In this document: piece by piece, positions 45,276 through 54,506 of the stretch
How the letters are laid out: every line of letters begins with the position of its first letter
How positions within the stretch are numbered: position 1 is the first letter of the stretch
NCBI GenBank assembly: GCA_036873755.1
Contig: JAVTVY010051596.1
Location: forward strand, 186,001 to 250,000
Reading direction: 5' to 3'
From: Hanleya hanleyi
Lineage: Eukaryota; Mollusca; Polyplacophora; Lepidopleurida; Hanleyidae
DNA: 64,000 bases
Notes under the pieces: model-generated
The model's database searches: none
What the model saw: the letters and a program-made list of their open reading frames with translations, nothing else
Told to the model about the DNA's origin: nothing
Translations under genes and position numbers: made by a program

Positions 45276-45659
45276 TTAGGTGGCAAAGTCACAGAGGACG
45301 TTGCGCGCCTTGTCCAATTGAATGCTGTTGTCAAACTCGGCGTAGCAGATCACATTGACGGTGCTCCGCAGGGCTCGTGCAAAGTGGATTTCCAACCGTA
45401 AATTGTCAGCCCCTGCATGAACTCCTTGGGAGTATCGTATTGGCCTTCGTCGGGTGCCTTTGCCTTCGTAGGTCACCTCGTACCACCCTTCACTGGCTCG
45501 CACGTTGGACCACGAGTAAGGGTATTGGATATCCACGAGGCCACATTCCCGGCGTCCAGGTAAATGCAACGGTTGCGGTAACTGAGTCACGTACTTTGCC
45601 AAGGTGTTGTTAGGAAACCCATCCAGCGAACTGTTACTGGGTAGGGTGAGGTAAAACAT
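45276..45659 (-). pseudogene. Penton/major-capsid deletion chimera, copy 2
   Basis: One open frame of 127 codons. The first 66 are the penton-like N-terminus (MFYLTLPSNSSLDGFP). About 15 out-of-frame residues follow, then a junction near 45410, and the last ~45 codons are the end of the major capsid gene (NLRLEIHF, VICYAEFDNSIQ). The deletion is larger than in copy 1 and has a different right end. The product is unlikely to be a capsid protein. Confidence 0.75.
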
Positions 45660-45730
45660 GGCGACTGAGCTGTCCTGCTGCTACGTGTCACGGCTCTGGA
45701 GATGTGGGTGTCTTGATCAAGGGTGGTTTT

Positions 45731-46459
45731 TTAAAGGCGTGAAAAGGAGGTGCCCGTCGTGGTGGTGTATGGGGGGGGGAGGGTGACTCCGGTTCCCACT
45801 CGGCTTCCCAAGCAGGTAGTGGGCCACTCGGCGATTGCTGGGTCCGCCGCATCCAGGCCCAGCGCTGGTACATGCATGTCTTTCAAGCCTTGAGCGAAGA
45901 CCTCCCATCCTCGAGGATCCGTGTGCGACCTGCGTTGACGCATCAGGTCATTCACTAAATCCGTGATGTGGGTACCGGGGACCATCTGATTCTGTACCAG
46001 GAGTTCGCCTTTATCATTCCAAGTCATGTTAGGATTCTGTTTCATCCGTTGTAATACCAGGCCAGCTTGTTTCTTGATCGATGCAGGTACACTCTTCAGC
46101 ACTTCGTCTTCCACCCACTGTGGGGTTGTCGGTGGTATCCCTGGTAATGGCGGCTGTTGGAGCAGTGCTGAGGTCGGCGGTGTGTCGCGTGGTTGTGTCG
46201 GCGGTGTGTCGCGTGGTGGTGGTGAAGGTACTGGGGTAGAGAGGGTTTTGTATTGGTCCATGAACGTCATGTACCGTTGAAGCGTCTCATTGTACCGTTG
46301 TACTTTCTCACTGTCGTTTAACCCCGGTCTTCGTAAGATCTGTTGCATCTCTTCATCGAGGGCGTTTATGATCTTCACCGTAGGTGGGACAGGGTAGGGC
46401 GATTGGGGGTTTTGAAGGAGCCGTGGTTCGACGAGGACCATTTGTTTCGTGTGGTTCAT
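45731..46459 (-). CDS. Capsid-associated Polinton protein, copy 2
   Basis: 242 residues starting MNHTKQMVLVEPRLLQ. It contains a helical segment (EKVQRYNETLQRYMTFMDQY), a Pro-rich linker with DTPPT repeats (about residues 77-105) and a C-terminal domain with LKSVPASIKKQAGLVLQRM and MTWNDKGELLVQNQM. This half is missing from copy 1. The start ATG overlaps the stop of the preceding basic-protein gene (ATGA). The last ~40 residues may be out of the ancestral frame, since another frame (45688-45873) is also open. The family recurs in Polintons; I assign a particle role from position only. Confidence 0.65.
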   Translation of the reverse strand: MNHTKQMVLVEPRLLQNPQSPYPVPPTVKIINALDEEMQQILRRPGLNDSEKVQRYNETLQRYMTFMDQYKTLSTPVPSPPPRDTPPTQPRDTPPTSALLQQPPLPGIPPTTPQWVEDEVLKSVPASIKKQAGLVLQRMKQNPNMTWNDKGELLVQNQMVPGTHITDLVNDLMRQRRSHTDPRGWEVFAQGLKDMHVPALGLDAADPAIAEWPTTCLGSRVGTGVTLPPPYTTTTGTSFSRL

Positions 46460-46800
46460 TGTCGGCCGAAGAGTCCACCCAATACTGGACCCAACACAGA
46501 AGTGACCAACGCTGCTAAGATGGCCCCGAGAAAGCCGCCTTTCTGTAACACCTATTTCTTTTGTGTTTGAGAGAATCGCTTCTGGACTAGGGTTCGGAGA
46601 CCTGTCTTATGCTTGGTCAACTTGGTCTTCTGAGCCGGAGTCAGTGGTACGTTGCCTTTTAACAGGTTGTACCCGATCTCGCACAGACAGCGTACAAGGT
46701 CAGGGTCTGAACCGCGTACAATGGTTCGGACCAACTCGGGTGGGGTCGTCTTCAGTACACAGAGCGTCGGGGCGTGCTTTCGTACTCGAGCAGACATCAT
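46456..46800 (-). pseudogene. Small basic GGFLGA-type protein, copy 2
   Basis: Starts MMSARVRKHAP. The residue that is a stop in copy 1 is Tyr here. This copy has its own stop (TAG at 46552-46554) just before the hydrophobic GGFLGA segment. The C-terminal part remains readable to the TGA at 46456. Confidence 0.7.
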
Positions 46801-46904
46801 GTACAACTAATGCTAGAACCCACAACCCTGCCCTTTTTATCTACCTACCTCCTCAATATCGAACAGAGACGAAGTCAACCATGATGTGGTATTAATTCTT
46901 TTCA

Positions 46905-46965
46905 TTATCCCCATCATCAAACACACACACTCCAGCTGGGGGAGCCACTGTGGGTGTGTTTACAT
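46905..46965 (-). terminator. Conserved 3' hairpin after the ATPase gene, copy 2
   Basis: Minus-strand TAAACACACCCACAGTGGCT, CCCCCAG and GTGTGTGTGTTT, then ATGATGGGGATAAT. It equals 24421-24480 of copy 1 and resembles 52446-52500. Confidence 0.5.
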
Positions 46966-47969
46966 TATTTTTGCATGTACACGTGGTGGGTCTCTTCTGG
47001 AAAGATGCCGGTCCGTAGTCGACGGTGGTCGGCGGTGGCTTGCTTGACGTGCTGAGGGGTTGTGGCATCTTTAAAGGCTTCCAATGCAAACGGTGTGCGG
47101 CCGGGATACATCTGTTTCGCCAGGTGCAGCAGTTGAGTGGTATCTCTCGGGTTTTTGAAGACCACCAGGTACTGGGCATTTAAGCTGATGTTCCGATGTT
47201 CTTTGTTTTTACTGAACAGATTGTGCACAATGTAGATGATGCTGAGCCGTCGATGATGGCTGCCTTCGGTAAAGAGATCATCCAGAACCACCAAGGTTTC
47301 GGGTTCCAAATCGGCCAGGTTAGGTAGGCCTTCCACGAACGTGATGTGGGGCATTGCTGCATACGCTGCCTGCCATTCTCCATAACACCACACGACTCGG
47401 GCAATGGGTGGAGTGATCATGCTGTCGGCGTGTTGAAGGAGCTTCCTGACGAAGTGCGTTTTGCCGGAGCCCGTCGGTCCTGCGATGACGCAAGTGAAGT
47501 GATGCTGCCACCGAGGGTCCATGGTCCGCTGTCGTGGTAACCCGCTCTTGTAAATTTGGTACGAGTGAACTGGAGTGGTGGTGGGTACAACGTCGGTCGT
47601 CGTTGTCTGTTCACTGTGAGGGATGAAATCCGGTGGGTTTTCAGACGTAGTGAGTGTACTTGGTGTAGGTGTGGACTGTATACTTCGTGTGGAGCTCGAT
47701 GTGGCATGTACACGGGGTGTGGTGGTGGTGATGACTGGGCTCGTTTCGATCACGGGGTTGGCTGGTGTAAAGAAGGTCTGTAGACTGGTTTGACTGCCAC
47801 TCACAGCTGGAGTTCTAATTTGGTTAAGTAGAGTGCTGACATAGGCTACGTCGTAAAACACACCTCCGTACAACACACTCAGCAGGATTAGCAATATCAC
47901 CACAAAGCCCACATGCGCTTTGCGCGTTTTGGGAGACGCTGTGTTCAGAGGCAGCTGCTGTTTGTCCAT
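46965..47969 (-). CDS. Membrane segment fused to packaging-type ATPase, copy 2
   Basis: 334 residues from MDKQQLPLNTASP. One hydrophobic span (about residues 20-38, FVVILLILLSVLYGGVF) is followed by a Ser/Thr/Pro-rich stretch to about residue 140. The ATPase domain then has Walker A IAGPTGSGKTHFVRKLL and Walker B TLVVLDDL. Packaging ATPases of this class are normally soluble, and an internal ATG (TMDPRW) lies just before the ATPase, so the fusion may be two genes read as one. Relative to copy 1, 11 residues after Walker B and 6 near the C-terminus are missing, both in frame. It may therefore be inactive even though the frame is open. Confidence 0.75.
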   Translation of the reverse strand: MDKQQLPLNTASPKTRKAHVGFVVILLILLSVLYGGVFYDVAYVSTLLNQIRTPAVSGSQTSLQTFFTPANPVIETSPVITTTTPRVHATSSSTRSIQSTPTPSTLTTSENPPDFIPHSEQTTTTDVVPTTTPVHSYQIYKSGLPRQRTMDPRWQHHFTCVIAGPTGSGKTHFVRKLLQHADSMITPPIARVVWCYGEWQAAYAAMPHITFVEGLPNLADLEPETLVVLDDLFTEGSHHRRLSIIYIVHNLFSKNKEHRNISLNAQYLVVFKNPRDTTQLLHLAKQMYPGRTPFALEAFKDATTPQHVKQATADHRRLRTGIFPEETHHVYMQK

Positions 47970-48019
47970 AGCACCGTGGTCGAATGTGGAATGAAGGATG
48001 ACGGCAGTGGTGTTTGGTT

Positions 48020-49089
48020 TTACAGTCGTTTCACCTGGTTGGCCGCAACCCAGGAATTGAAGGAACTGGCCCAGCCTTGCCATTTGACGAAAAGAAACAG
48101 TTTGTCACGTCGACGTTCCGTTTTCAAAATCTGCTCCATCGTGTAGTAGTCTTGCTTTGTTTTTACGACAGGCTGTAATTCCGTCTCGTAAAACGTCCCT
48201 AGCAACGGTTCCCCTTGAAGATCTTCTAGTTCATAGACTCGCTGCTGTCAGGGTAGGCGCCGTTTAATCAGGAAGTGCTCATCGCTCAAGTTGGGCAAGT
48301 AACTTTCTCGAACTTGCCCTTGACTTTACTGATCCGTACAGGGTCCCCGACCTTGCACACCTCCTTCGGCGTTTGCTGTGATTGCCTGGGCTAAGACACG
48401 CCGAACTTGGGCTTCATTGCGTTGGGTGACGATAATGGGGCTCTCTCTATACTCCGGTCATAGACTCGATTGTAACCACTCACAAGTTTCGGGAGAACAT
48501 CGATGTACCGCCTTGTATTCTTATAGGTGAAATATTTATACATGCGGCCTTTGAATATGCTGTTGAACCTTTCCACCACGGAAGCCTTGGTCTCGTTGTA
48601 CGTATGGAAGAAAAACACCTTCTGGGCTTTCAGAAACTGTTGGAACGGTCTGTTGAGGAATTCCGTGCCTTCGTCGGTTTGCAAATACGTATGTTTGCGC
48701 CCGGTCTTGAAGATGTCCTTGAACGCCGCTATGAGATTCGCCCCCGTTTTCGTCCGGATGGGTACCACCCACGCATACTTCGACAGGATATCGATGCACG
48801 TCAAGATATACCGATTCCCATCGTTGTGTTTGGCAAAGGCGCTCATATCGACCAAATCCTCTTGCCATTGGGCATGTAGTCCTCCGATGATGACCCGGTT
48901 CCGCAGAAAATGGCGACGGGCAGCTCGATGTAAGGTATAGGTGTATTGCTTTCTTAACCAATCTCGGACTTGGGCACGTTGTATCCCCTGGGGTTTGGCC
49001 GCTCGATAGAGAGCCGACAATGCACTATAGGCCGCCAGACTGTCGGGACTGTAGTATAAGTTATCCAACACCTTCTCCCAGCTCTTCAT
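48020..49089 (-). pseudogene. Polinton chromodomain integrase, copy 2
   Basis: The first 232 codons are open from MKSWEKVLDNLYY. They include all three catalytic acids (ADLVDM-type block read here as EDLVDM, LQTDEGTEF and ASVVERFN; the last Asp and Glu are 33 residues apart). A one-base loss near 48420 shifts the frame before the linker. The chromodomain (YYTMEQIL, KWQGWA, NSWV) is readable down to 48020 with further lesions near 48250-48300. The catalytic core is better preserved than in copy 1. Confidence 0.88.
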
Positions 49090-49127
49090 GGTGACAAATG
49101 ATGATGGATCCTGGCTCTATCGTTTAT

Positions 49128-49593
49128 TTATAACGGGTATATCTTGGGCCGGAGTTTCTTTCTGATTTTCTTCGTTGGCTTCCCAGCACATTGTCCATGG
49201 TAAATGACCAGTCCAACTCGTCTGATGACCGCTCTGATAAGCACTTAATCTACATCTGCCACGGCATCTTCCAATGCAGACCATAGAACAGGGTGAAGGG
49301 TAAAATGCACTGTACCCCCATCTAGCCGAGCCAATTGAGCAAAGAAAGGGCCGCGTCGGATGTACACATCGTGACACAAGTGGATGAGGTCTCCGTCCAG
49401 TTCACCAGACAACACCCGTTTGAATTTGGTCCAGCCCTCCCGGGACAGACGAATGTGAGCCGGGCACGGTTGTGTAGGGTCCGCATCACAGATGTCTCCC
49501 ACCTCCTCCATGATATCGACCTTATCCGCATAGACGTGCAAAAAAAACCTCGGGGGTCAAGCTGAGAAACGCCCGTATTATATGCTCCGTCAT
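49128..49593 (-). pseudogene. PC4-like repeat protein B, copy 2
   Basis: Keeps the ATG (49593, MTEHIIRAF) that copy 1 has lost. A run of T at about 49545 shifts the frame. A TAA replaces CAA at VDVDQ, and a further shift follows. Both 50-residue-spaced tryptophan motifs are present. A TATAAATACGAGAGACAG promoter string lies upstream at about 49620-49640. Confidence 0.65.
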
Positions 49594-49652
49594 GGTCAGT
49601 GCGTGAATGGTACAAGATTTGACTGTCTCTCGTATTTATAGGGAGAACAAGT

Positions 49653-50072
49653 TTATGGCGTGAGATCAAAGGATCGGGTGGTCATGTCACTGGGCTGGCT
49701 GAGTCTAACCGGATAATCAATGGCATCGTCGTCTGCCTCCGCTTCATTGCTAGGTTTGGTAATTTGTTCATTGGGTTCTGTCGCCGCTTCACTCAAGGCC
49801 ACGAGCCCACACCAACTGAACAGCTGACCGCTCGTCCGGTGTAAACAGCTGGTCCACAATAGGCACCACTTTCTCGAAGGCTGTCAAGCTCACCGCTCAA
49901 CACCCGTTTAAATTTGTTCCAGCCGTCACGGTGTAGCGTAACCGTATTCGATACGGTCTCAGTGCGCGACCAGCAAACATCTCCACGGTCTTCCACGTGG
50001 GTGACTATCTTCGTAGACGTGTAACCCCACACGGGTTGTAAGGGGAAGGATGGCGCGTGGGACTGGTGACAT
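49653..50072 (-). pseudogene. PC4-like repeat protein A, copy 2
   Basis: Starts MSPVPRAILP at 50072. A 2-base loss near 50005 shifts the frame. A deletion near 49885 removes most of the second repeat, joining GELD to the region before the acidic tail. The tail SQPSDMTT is extended by a few codons. Confidence 0.65.
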
Positions 50073-50144
50073 TGTTGACCCAATGACGATCGGTGAATGA
50101 CACACACTCTGACTGTCTTTCGTATTTATGGTGAGGTCCCACTG

Positions 50145-50459
50145 TCAATGCCACATCGTCAGGGTCAAGAGGGCACAGACCATTACTAGGCGAACGAGCC
50201 GTCGCTGGTCCCGGCGTGAGCGCTCGTGGTCCATAGCCCGGGCATCAAGGATGGCTTTGATAGTCCAGTAGAAGTGAGTGATAGCACACCTCCCCATCGT
50301 GTGCACTCTGTCGAGGACCGCTTCTGTGAACTCTTTCAGGATCTGGCCTCGCCTCTCGTTGTCGTCGCCATCTGCAAACATGGACCGAACCACTGCTCGG
50401 TAACCCGTGATTGAATTAACCACGGTGGCATGAGTCGCATAGGGATGGGTGTCCGTCAT
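50145..50459 (-). CDS. Small tail-anchored Polinton protein, copy 2
   Basis: 104 residues from MTDTHPYATHATVV (the upstream extension to 50504 would read through the leader). It is the same as 20843-21169 apart from substitutions and a 4-residue gap. The C-terminal hydrophobic stretch LVRLVMVCALLTLTMWH is kept. That this gene stays open in both copies while all neighbours are broken may mean selection or simply its small size. Confidence 0.7.
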   Translation of the reverse strand: MTDTHPYATHATVVNSITGYRAVVRSMFADGDDNERRGQILKEFTEAVLDRVHTMGRCAITHFYWTIKAILDARAMDHERSRRDQRRLVRLVMVCALLTLTMWH

Positions 50460-50739
50460 GGCACTGTAACCGTAGGAATGGGGGTGTGGGACCCAGAGGG
50501 ACATGTTTTATAGGCCAGGTCACACATGCGCGCCTAGACGTAGCTCTACGGGTGTAGTCCGTGATACGTACTATTCTGATTGGTTAGTCCAAAAAGAGGG
50601 CAACAACAACAAAGATTACAGGTCAATCCTTAAATTAGCCCCTCCATCACAGCACATCCATGCTGGAGGAACCAGTAGGAAACATGATAGGAATGCATGT
50701 ACTGACCTGTCTGTGGGTTTTTTCCCCAGAATTTCGCTG

Positions 50740-51005
50740 CCGTTCGTGTCTTCATCCGGGTACTTCACGTCCGCGCCTCCATCCGGGTATGTATAAGGGT
50801 CTGGGTGAATGGGGCGTGACCTGGGAACATGATAGGAATGAATGTACTGACCTGTCTGTGGGGTTTTTCCAGCCAGAATTTCGCTGACCTCCGCGCCTCC
50901 ATTCGGGTACGTATGAGGGTCTTAAGGGGGCGACTGTATGTGGTGAGTTGTATGTGAGGTTTTTTTCGGTGACGTCCGCGCCTGTATCCGCGCCTGCATC
51001 ATTAG
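50740..51005. repeat. CGCGCCTCCATCCGGGTA repeats
   Basis: CCGCGCCTCCATCCGGGTA-type units recur at about 50750-50790, 50890-50915 and 50975-51000, interleaved with a TGAATGTACTGACCTGTCTG-type block. The motif also occurs near the left end (44420-44470). It lies just upstream of the zinc-finger gene. Confidence 0.7.
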
Positions 51006-51008
51006 GTG

Positions 51009-51016
51009 TATAAAAG
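51009..51016 (+). promoter_or_regulatory. TATA box of the zinc-finger gene
   Basis: TATAAAAG on the plus strand, facing away from the main gene cluster. The leader contains a 46-bp direct repeat (51068-51113 and 51114-51159) and a 37-codon upstream frame. Confidence 0.65.
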
Positions 51017-51182
51017 TGAGAATTTTTAGGGGATTGCTGCATTCATCAGCCTGCTTGACCTGACCAGCCTGAACCTCACCAGCCTGAGCCTATCTGACGA
51101 GAGGAGCTACTTGCCTGAACCTCACCAGCCTGATCCTATCTGACGAGAGGAGCTACTTGCCTTACCAGTGAAGCCAACAGTC

Positions 51183-51296
51183 ATGGAGCCATCACACCGA
51201 GCTAAGCTTCTGCAGCACCGTATCCATATCGTTGATGGGATGCAGCATGTGGCCGATATATGTGATCTGCCCATGGTGGAAAACAATAATCACTAA
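51183..51296 (+). other. Upstream short ORF before the zinc-finger gene
   Basis: ATG at 51183 opens 37 codons (MEPSHRAKLLQHRIHIVDGM...) and stops 20 bases before the likely start of the main frame. It may be a regulatory upstream ORF or the true N-terminus detached by a frameshift. Confidence 0.35.
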
Positions 51297-51315
51297 ACAC
51301 ATGGGGGTAGATATC

Positions 51316-52299
51316 ATGGCGGAGAAGACCTATATGGCACGAAACAGCACCAAGATGTTCACTTGCACAACTTGCCAGAAGCAGTTTACTCGCCCGGAAG
51401 ATTTGCGACGGCACGAGTCCTCCATCCACAACGGTGCACGGTATACTTGTATAATCTGGCAACGGTCATTTAATCGGGAGGGTCCTTTACTGCGCCACGA
51501 ACGCTCATTCCACGAGGGGGCGACGGAAACATGTAATGAATTTGGTCAACTCTTCAAACGACCCAGTCAGTTAAGACGGCATCAGCGTTTGATTCATGCA
51601 CCGTCTCTACGGTTTGGGCGACAACTTCCCACTAAAGTGGCACCCAGGAGGGTCAGACCCAGTGAAGGTGAGCCCGGGGAGACGAATGCCACTGGTGATG
51701 CGATCACAGAGAGCCCGCCTGTACCCACAGTTCAAAAGAGCCTAGATATTCAGCCAGTCCGTAGCATTACTGTTGCTAGTCATACGCCTGACGACATCGA
51801 ACATTTTCTGGAAGATGCAGTGGATGTTCCTAGCGACCTGTTACAGGACGCCCGTCCAGTGAGTGACACCTATCGGCGCCAATGGCCCATGATACGGCAC
51901 GTTTTCCACCGTGATCGCCCTACTCCAGATATCCACAATTTCCCACTGACCGACCTCATCCTTCTACGCAGCTACGTGGAAGCCATCTTCAATGATCAAG
52001 CTACGGTCTTCAAATTGAATGTCGCATTCGGGTACATCTTACTTCACAAAGAGACAGACCAGTTACGGTATTATTATGCCAGTAATAACAGCCATGTGTT
52101 TGACCAGCCGTTCACCATCATTAACCGGGCGTCGCTAGAGACGATGCTGGAGAAACTGGACACCGTGGATCCCTTGAGATGGGCACATCGTCAACGCCCC
52201 AACACACAATGGGTCGTAGAGAGGGTTACCAATGTTACGTTCTTCGTTACCAAGCTGATCGACCAGCCCAATCGGCTGAATGCGTCACCCTTGCACTGA
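51316..52299 (+). CDS. C2H2 zinc-finger protein, probable N-terminal remnant of Polinton PolB
   Basis: 327 residues from MAEKTYMARNSTK (ATCATGG context; earlier in-frame ATGs are less likely). Finger 1 is complete (CTTCQKQFTRPEDLRRHESS then IH). In finger 2 the second Cys is Trp (CIIW), and in finger 3 it is Phe (CNEF), so only one finger can bind zinc normally. The second half contains DQATVFKLNVAFGYIL, QLRYYYASNNSHVF and QWVVERVTNVTFFVTKL. I associate this block with the N-terminal region of Polinton-type DNA polymerases; that is from family memory. No exonuclease or polymerase motifs follow. It is transcribed opposite to the other genes. Confidence 0.6.
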   Translation: MAEKTYMARNSTKMFTCTTCQKQFTRPEDLRRHESSIHNGARYTCIIWQRSFNREGPLLRHERSFHEGATETCNEFGQLFKRPSQLRRHQRLIHAPSLRFGRQLPTKVAPRRVRPSEGEPGETNATGDAITESPPVPTVQKSLDIQPVRSITVASHTPDDIEHFLEDAVDVPSDLLQDARPVSDTYRRQWPMIRHVFHRDRPTPDIHNFPLTDLILLRSYVEAIFNDQATVFKLNVAFGYILLHKETDQLRYYYASNNSHVFDQPFTIINRASLETMLEKLDTVDPLRWAHRQRPNTQWVVERVTNVTFFVTKLIDQPNRLNASPLH

Positions 52300-52392
52300 T
52301 GAATAGCATAACATGCCGTATATACACTCTATGTCTACATGCTGATTGTTGACTTGAGCTCAGTAAACATTAAATGCGACGGTGCGTTAAAT

Positions 52393-52398
52393 AATAAA
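52393..52398 (+). terminator. Polyadenylation signal AATAAA
   Basis: About 95 bases after the stop of the zinc-finger gene. A second AATAAA lies at 52494-52499, after the hairpin. Confidence 0.5.
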
Positions 52399-52445
52399 AC
52401 ATGGTGTTTGATATTTCAATTTGTTTTGCTGTGAACATACTAAAC

Positions 52446-52500
52446 ATACCCAGGGCGGCTCCCCCAGTCTGGGTATGATGTAACATTGGGGATAATAAAC
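52446..52500 (+). terminator. Conserved 3' hairpin after the zinc-finger gene
   Basis: CATACCCAG and CTGGGTATG form a perfect 9-bp stem around GGCGGCTCCCCCAGT, followed by ATTGGGGATAAT. It matches the hairpins after the ATPase genes in sequence and layout. Confidence 0.55.
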
Positions 52501-52669
52501 TGTATAAACATTGCTGAACTTGTTGTTATTCACGACAACCGCTTTCCGCTATGCTTGGATAAAATATATACCCCGATGTGATATAGCGCCCTTGCACACT
52601 TCCGAAACTTCCCTTTAACCCGCGCGCTCGTGCGGTCGGATAACCCGCGCGCGCGCTGCGGCCGCGCCG

Positions 52670-53651
52670 GTCTGGGGAAAACTTGGATGTTGAAAATCCG
52701 GACCCTACGTCTAAGGGAAAATTGGAACTCTTCTGGGTTCGGTAGTTTTAGTGAAACCAGAAGTGACGTCTGTGCGAACACACTGCCACGCATCCTCAAA
52801 ATGCCTGCTTTCTATACTACGGCCAGACTGCGCATGCGCAGACTCTTGAACACGGACTAACCTCATACGACACCATTGGACCATTAGCGGCTCACCTAGA
52901 CCCCAAAATGTCTATTTCCATACCCTCTTCCCACAAGTCCTGCTTGCGCATGCGCAGAATGACGTCAGTGCCACGTCACACCCATCCCGTCGGATGCTCC
53001 TTCACGAATGCTTAACATTGATACCTCATACGACTCCATCGGGCCAATAGAGGCCCACTTAGACCCCAACACGTCTATTTCCATACTCTTTGTCTAATGC
53101 GCATGCGCAGTATGACGTCAGTTCCACATCACACCCATCCCGTCGGATGTTCCTTCACGAGTGGTTCACATTGATGCCACATACGACTCTATCGAACCAA
53201 TAGTGGCCCACCTAGATCCCAAAACGTCTATTTCCATACACTATGTCTACTGAGCATGCGCAGAATGACGTCAGTTCCACGTCACACCCATCCCGTCGGA
53301 TGCCCCTTCACGAATGCTTCACTTTGACACCTCACTCGATCCAATCGGTACACTAGGAACCCCTCTCGCCCCTGAAGATTGCCGGAGAATACCGGAGAAT
53401 TTGGGACTACTTTCGGTCCGCGGAGGCAGACCGTATCACCACCAGACCGCATCACCGCGGAGGAATACACACGCCCGATTCACGCAGACCGGGAGTGACG
53501 TCATACGTGCAGAACACTCCTGCGCACACCGTCACATGTCCGCCACAAAATCGTCATACCTGCGCACAACACTCCAAGGCACACCCACTCCACAATTCCT
53601 GCGCATGCGCAGTGACGAGCCAGTGAGTCGAAATCACGGCTCCCTACTACT
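52670..53651 (-). repeat. Right terminal inverted repeat of Polinton 2
   Basis: Inverted match of 43157-44056. NRF1-type palindromes at 52830, 52946, 53099 and 53602, plus a variant near 53252; two of the spacings are 153 bp. The inner border is GC-rich with CGCGCGCG runs. Confidence 0.9.
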
Positions 53652-53657
53652 CACATT
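53652..53657. repeat. Target-site duplication, right, copy 2
   Basis: CACATT, identical to 43151-43156. Confidence 0.93.
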
Positions 53658-54126
53658 GTCTATATTTCCATTTCCATGTTAGAATAGTGGATTTTTTTTT
53701 ACCTGTTAAAGATTGAGAAAGCTTAAATTATCCCCATCTTGCCATACTTAGGTATTTCCATATCATCTGCAAATACCTATTGTTATTCTATTCCAATTTT
53801 CGGAGCAATTTTTTGTACAGAGCAAAACGACCTCGACGATTTTATGTACTGCTTAGATATTGGGCACACGTATAGGCAGTTGTCTTAGGTCACCCATGGT
53901 TGTCTCCACACATGACTTTGACTTTGACCTTTTGATCTATAAGCTCTCAAAGTAAAAATTCATTTTGCGAATACCGACTAAACGGATAAGAGTATCTGAC
54001 TGAGATTTAGAATGTAAGTGTTTTAAGAAATTCGCAACACTGAGTCAATTAATTAAGTAGGTCAGAAGAACATTTTCGGGGTTCTCTTCCCTGGTGACGT
54101 TTTTCGTGTCGTCGGTGTGCAGACAA
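53658..54126. other. Spacer right of Polinton 2
   Basis: AT-rich; no gene or repeat recognised. Confidence 0.4.
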
Positions 54127-54506
54127 ATGGAAACAGCAGATCTGCAAGGTACTAGAGTATTCGTAAGTCTTATGTATAGCCATGCTGTAGTTTTATTTTC
54201 AATCTATTATATAACAAGAAAGAGTAGTAATCACCCTTTTAATATTGTCCAAAAACTGTCATTTTATAAGGAAACAAGCCACGGCGTCGATTCTTCTATT
54301 GTTAATGGACAATTTTATGACCTAAAAGAATATAACGTTAAATTTGACCTTTGACATATAGATTCGTCGCAGTAGAACGTGAAACTTTAGGGTCAGCACT
54401 TGAACGGCTTTTCCAATCAGACTGCAAATTGGGCCATGTGAAATATGCCACATCACAATTTGGTCACAAGTGTCCGGACTCGACAACGACCATTACCTTT
54501 AGAATG
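54127..54506 (+). CDS. Two candidate exons of an unrecognised host gene
   Basis: Exon 54127-54148 (METADLQ plus one base) lies between an acceptor-like GTGTGCAG just upstream and the donor AAG/GTACTA. Exon 54373-54506 has acceptor TCGTCGCAG and donor ATG/GTAAGC. Phases match (1 then 1), and the second exon is open for 44 codons containing RETLGSALERLFQSDCKLGH. A further open stretch at about 54926-55065 (KHHQKYVVKFLTDYIRDYG) may belong to the same gene, but its phase does not join directly. No domain is recognised. The model rests only on splice signals and open frames. Confidence 0.3.

Larger units (their letters stand above)
43157..53651 (-). mobile_element. Polinton/Maverick (adintovirus-like) copy 2
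   Basis: The 10,495-bp element starts AGTAGTAGGG and ends CCCTACTACT, flanked by CACATT at 43151-43156 and 53652-53657. The gene order is the same as in copy 1 but reversed. It keeps an extra plus-strand zinc-finger gene at its right end. Most of the penton and major capsid genes are deleted. The intact frames are the small tail-anchored ORF, the membrane-ATPase fusion, the 242-residue capsid-associated protein and the zinc-finger protein. Confidence 0.93.
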
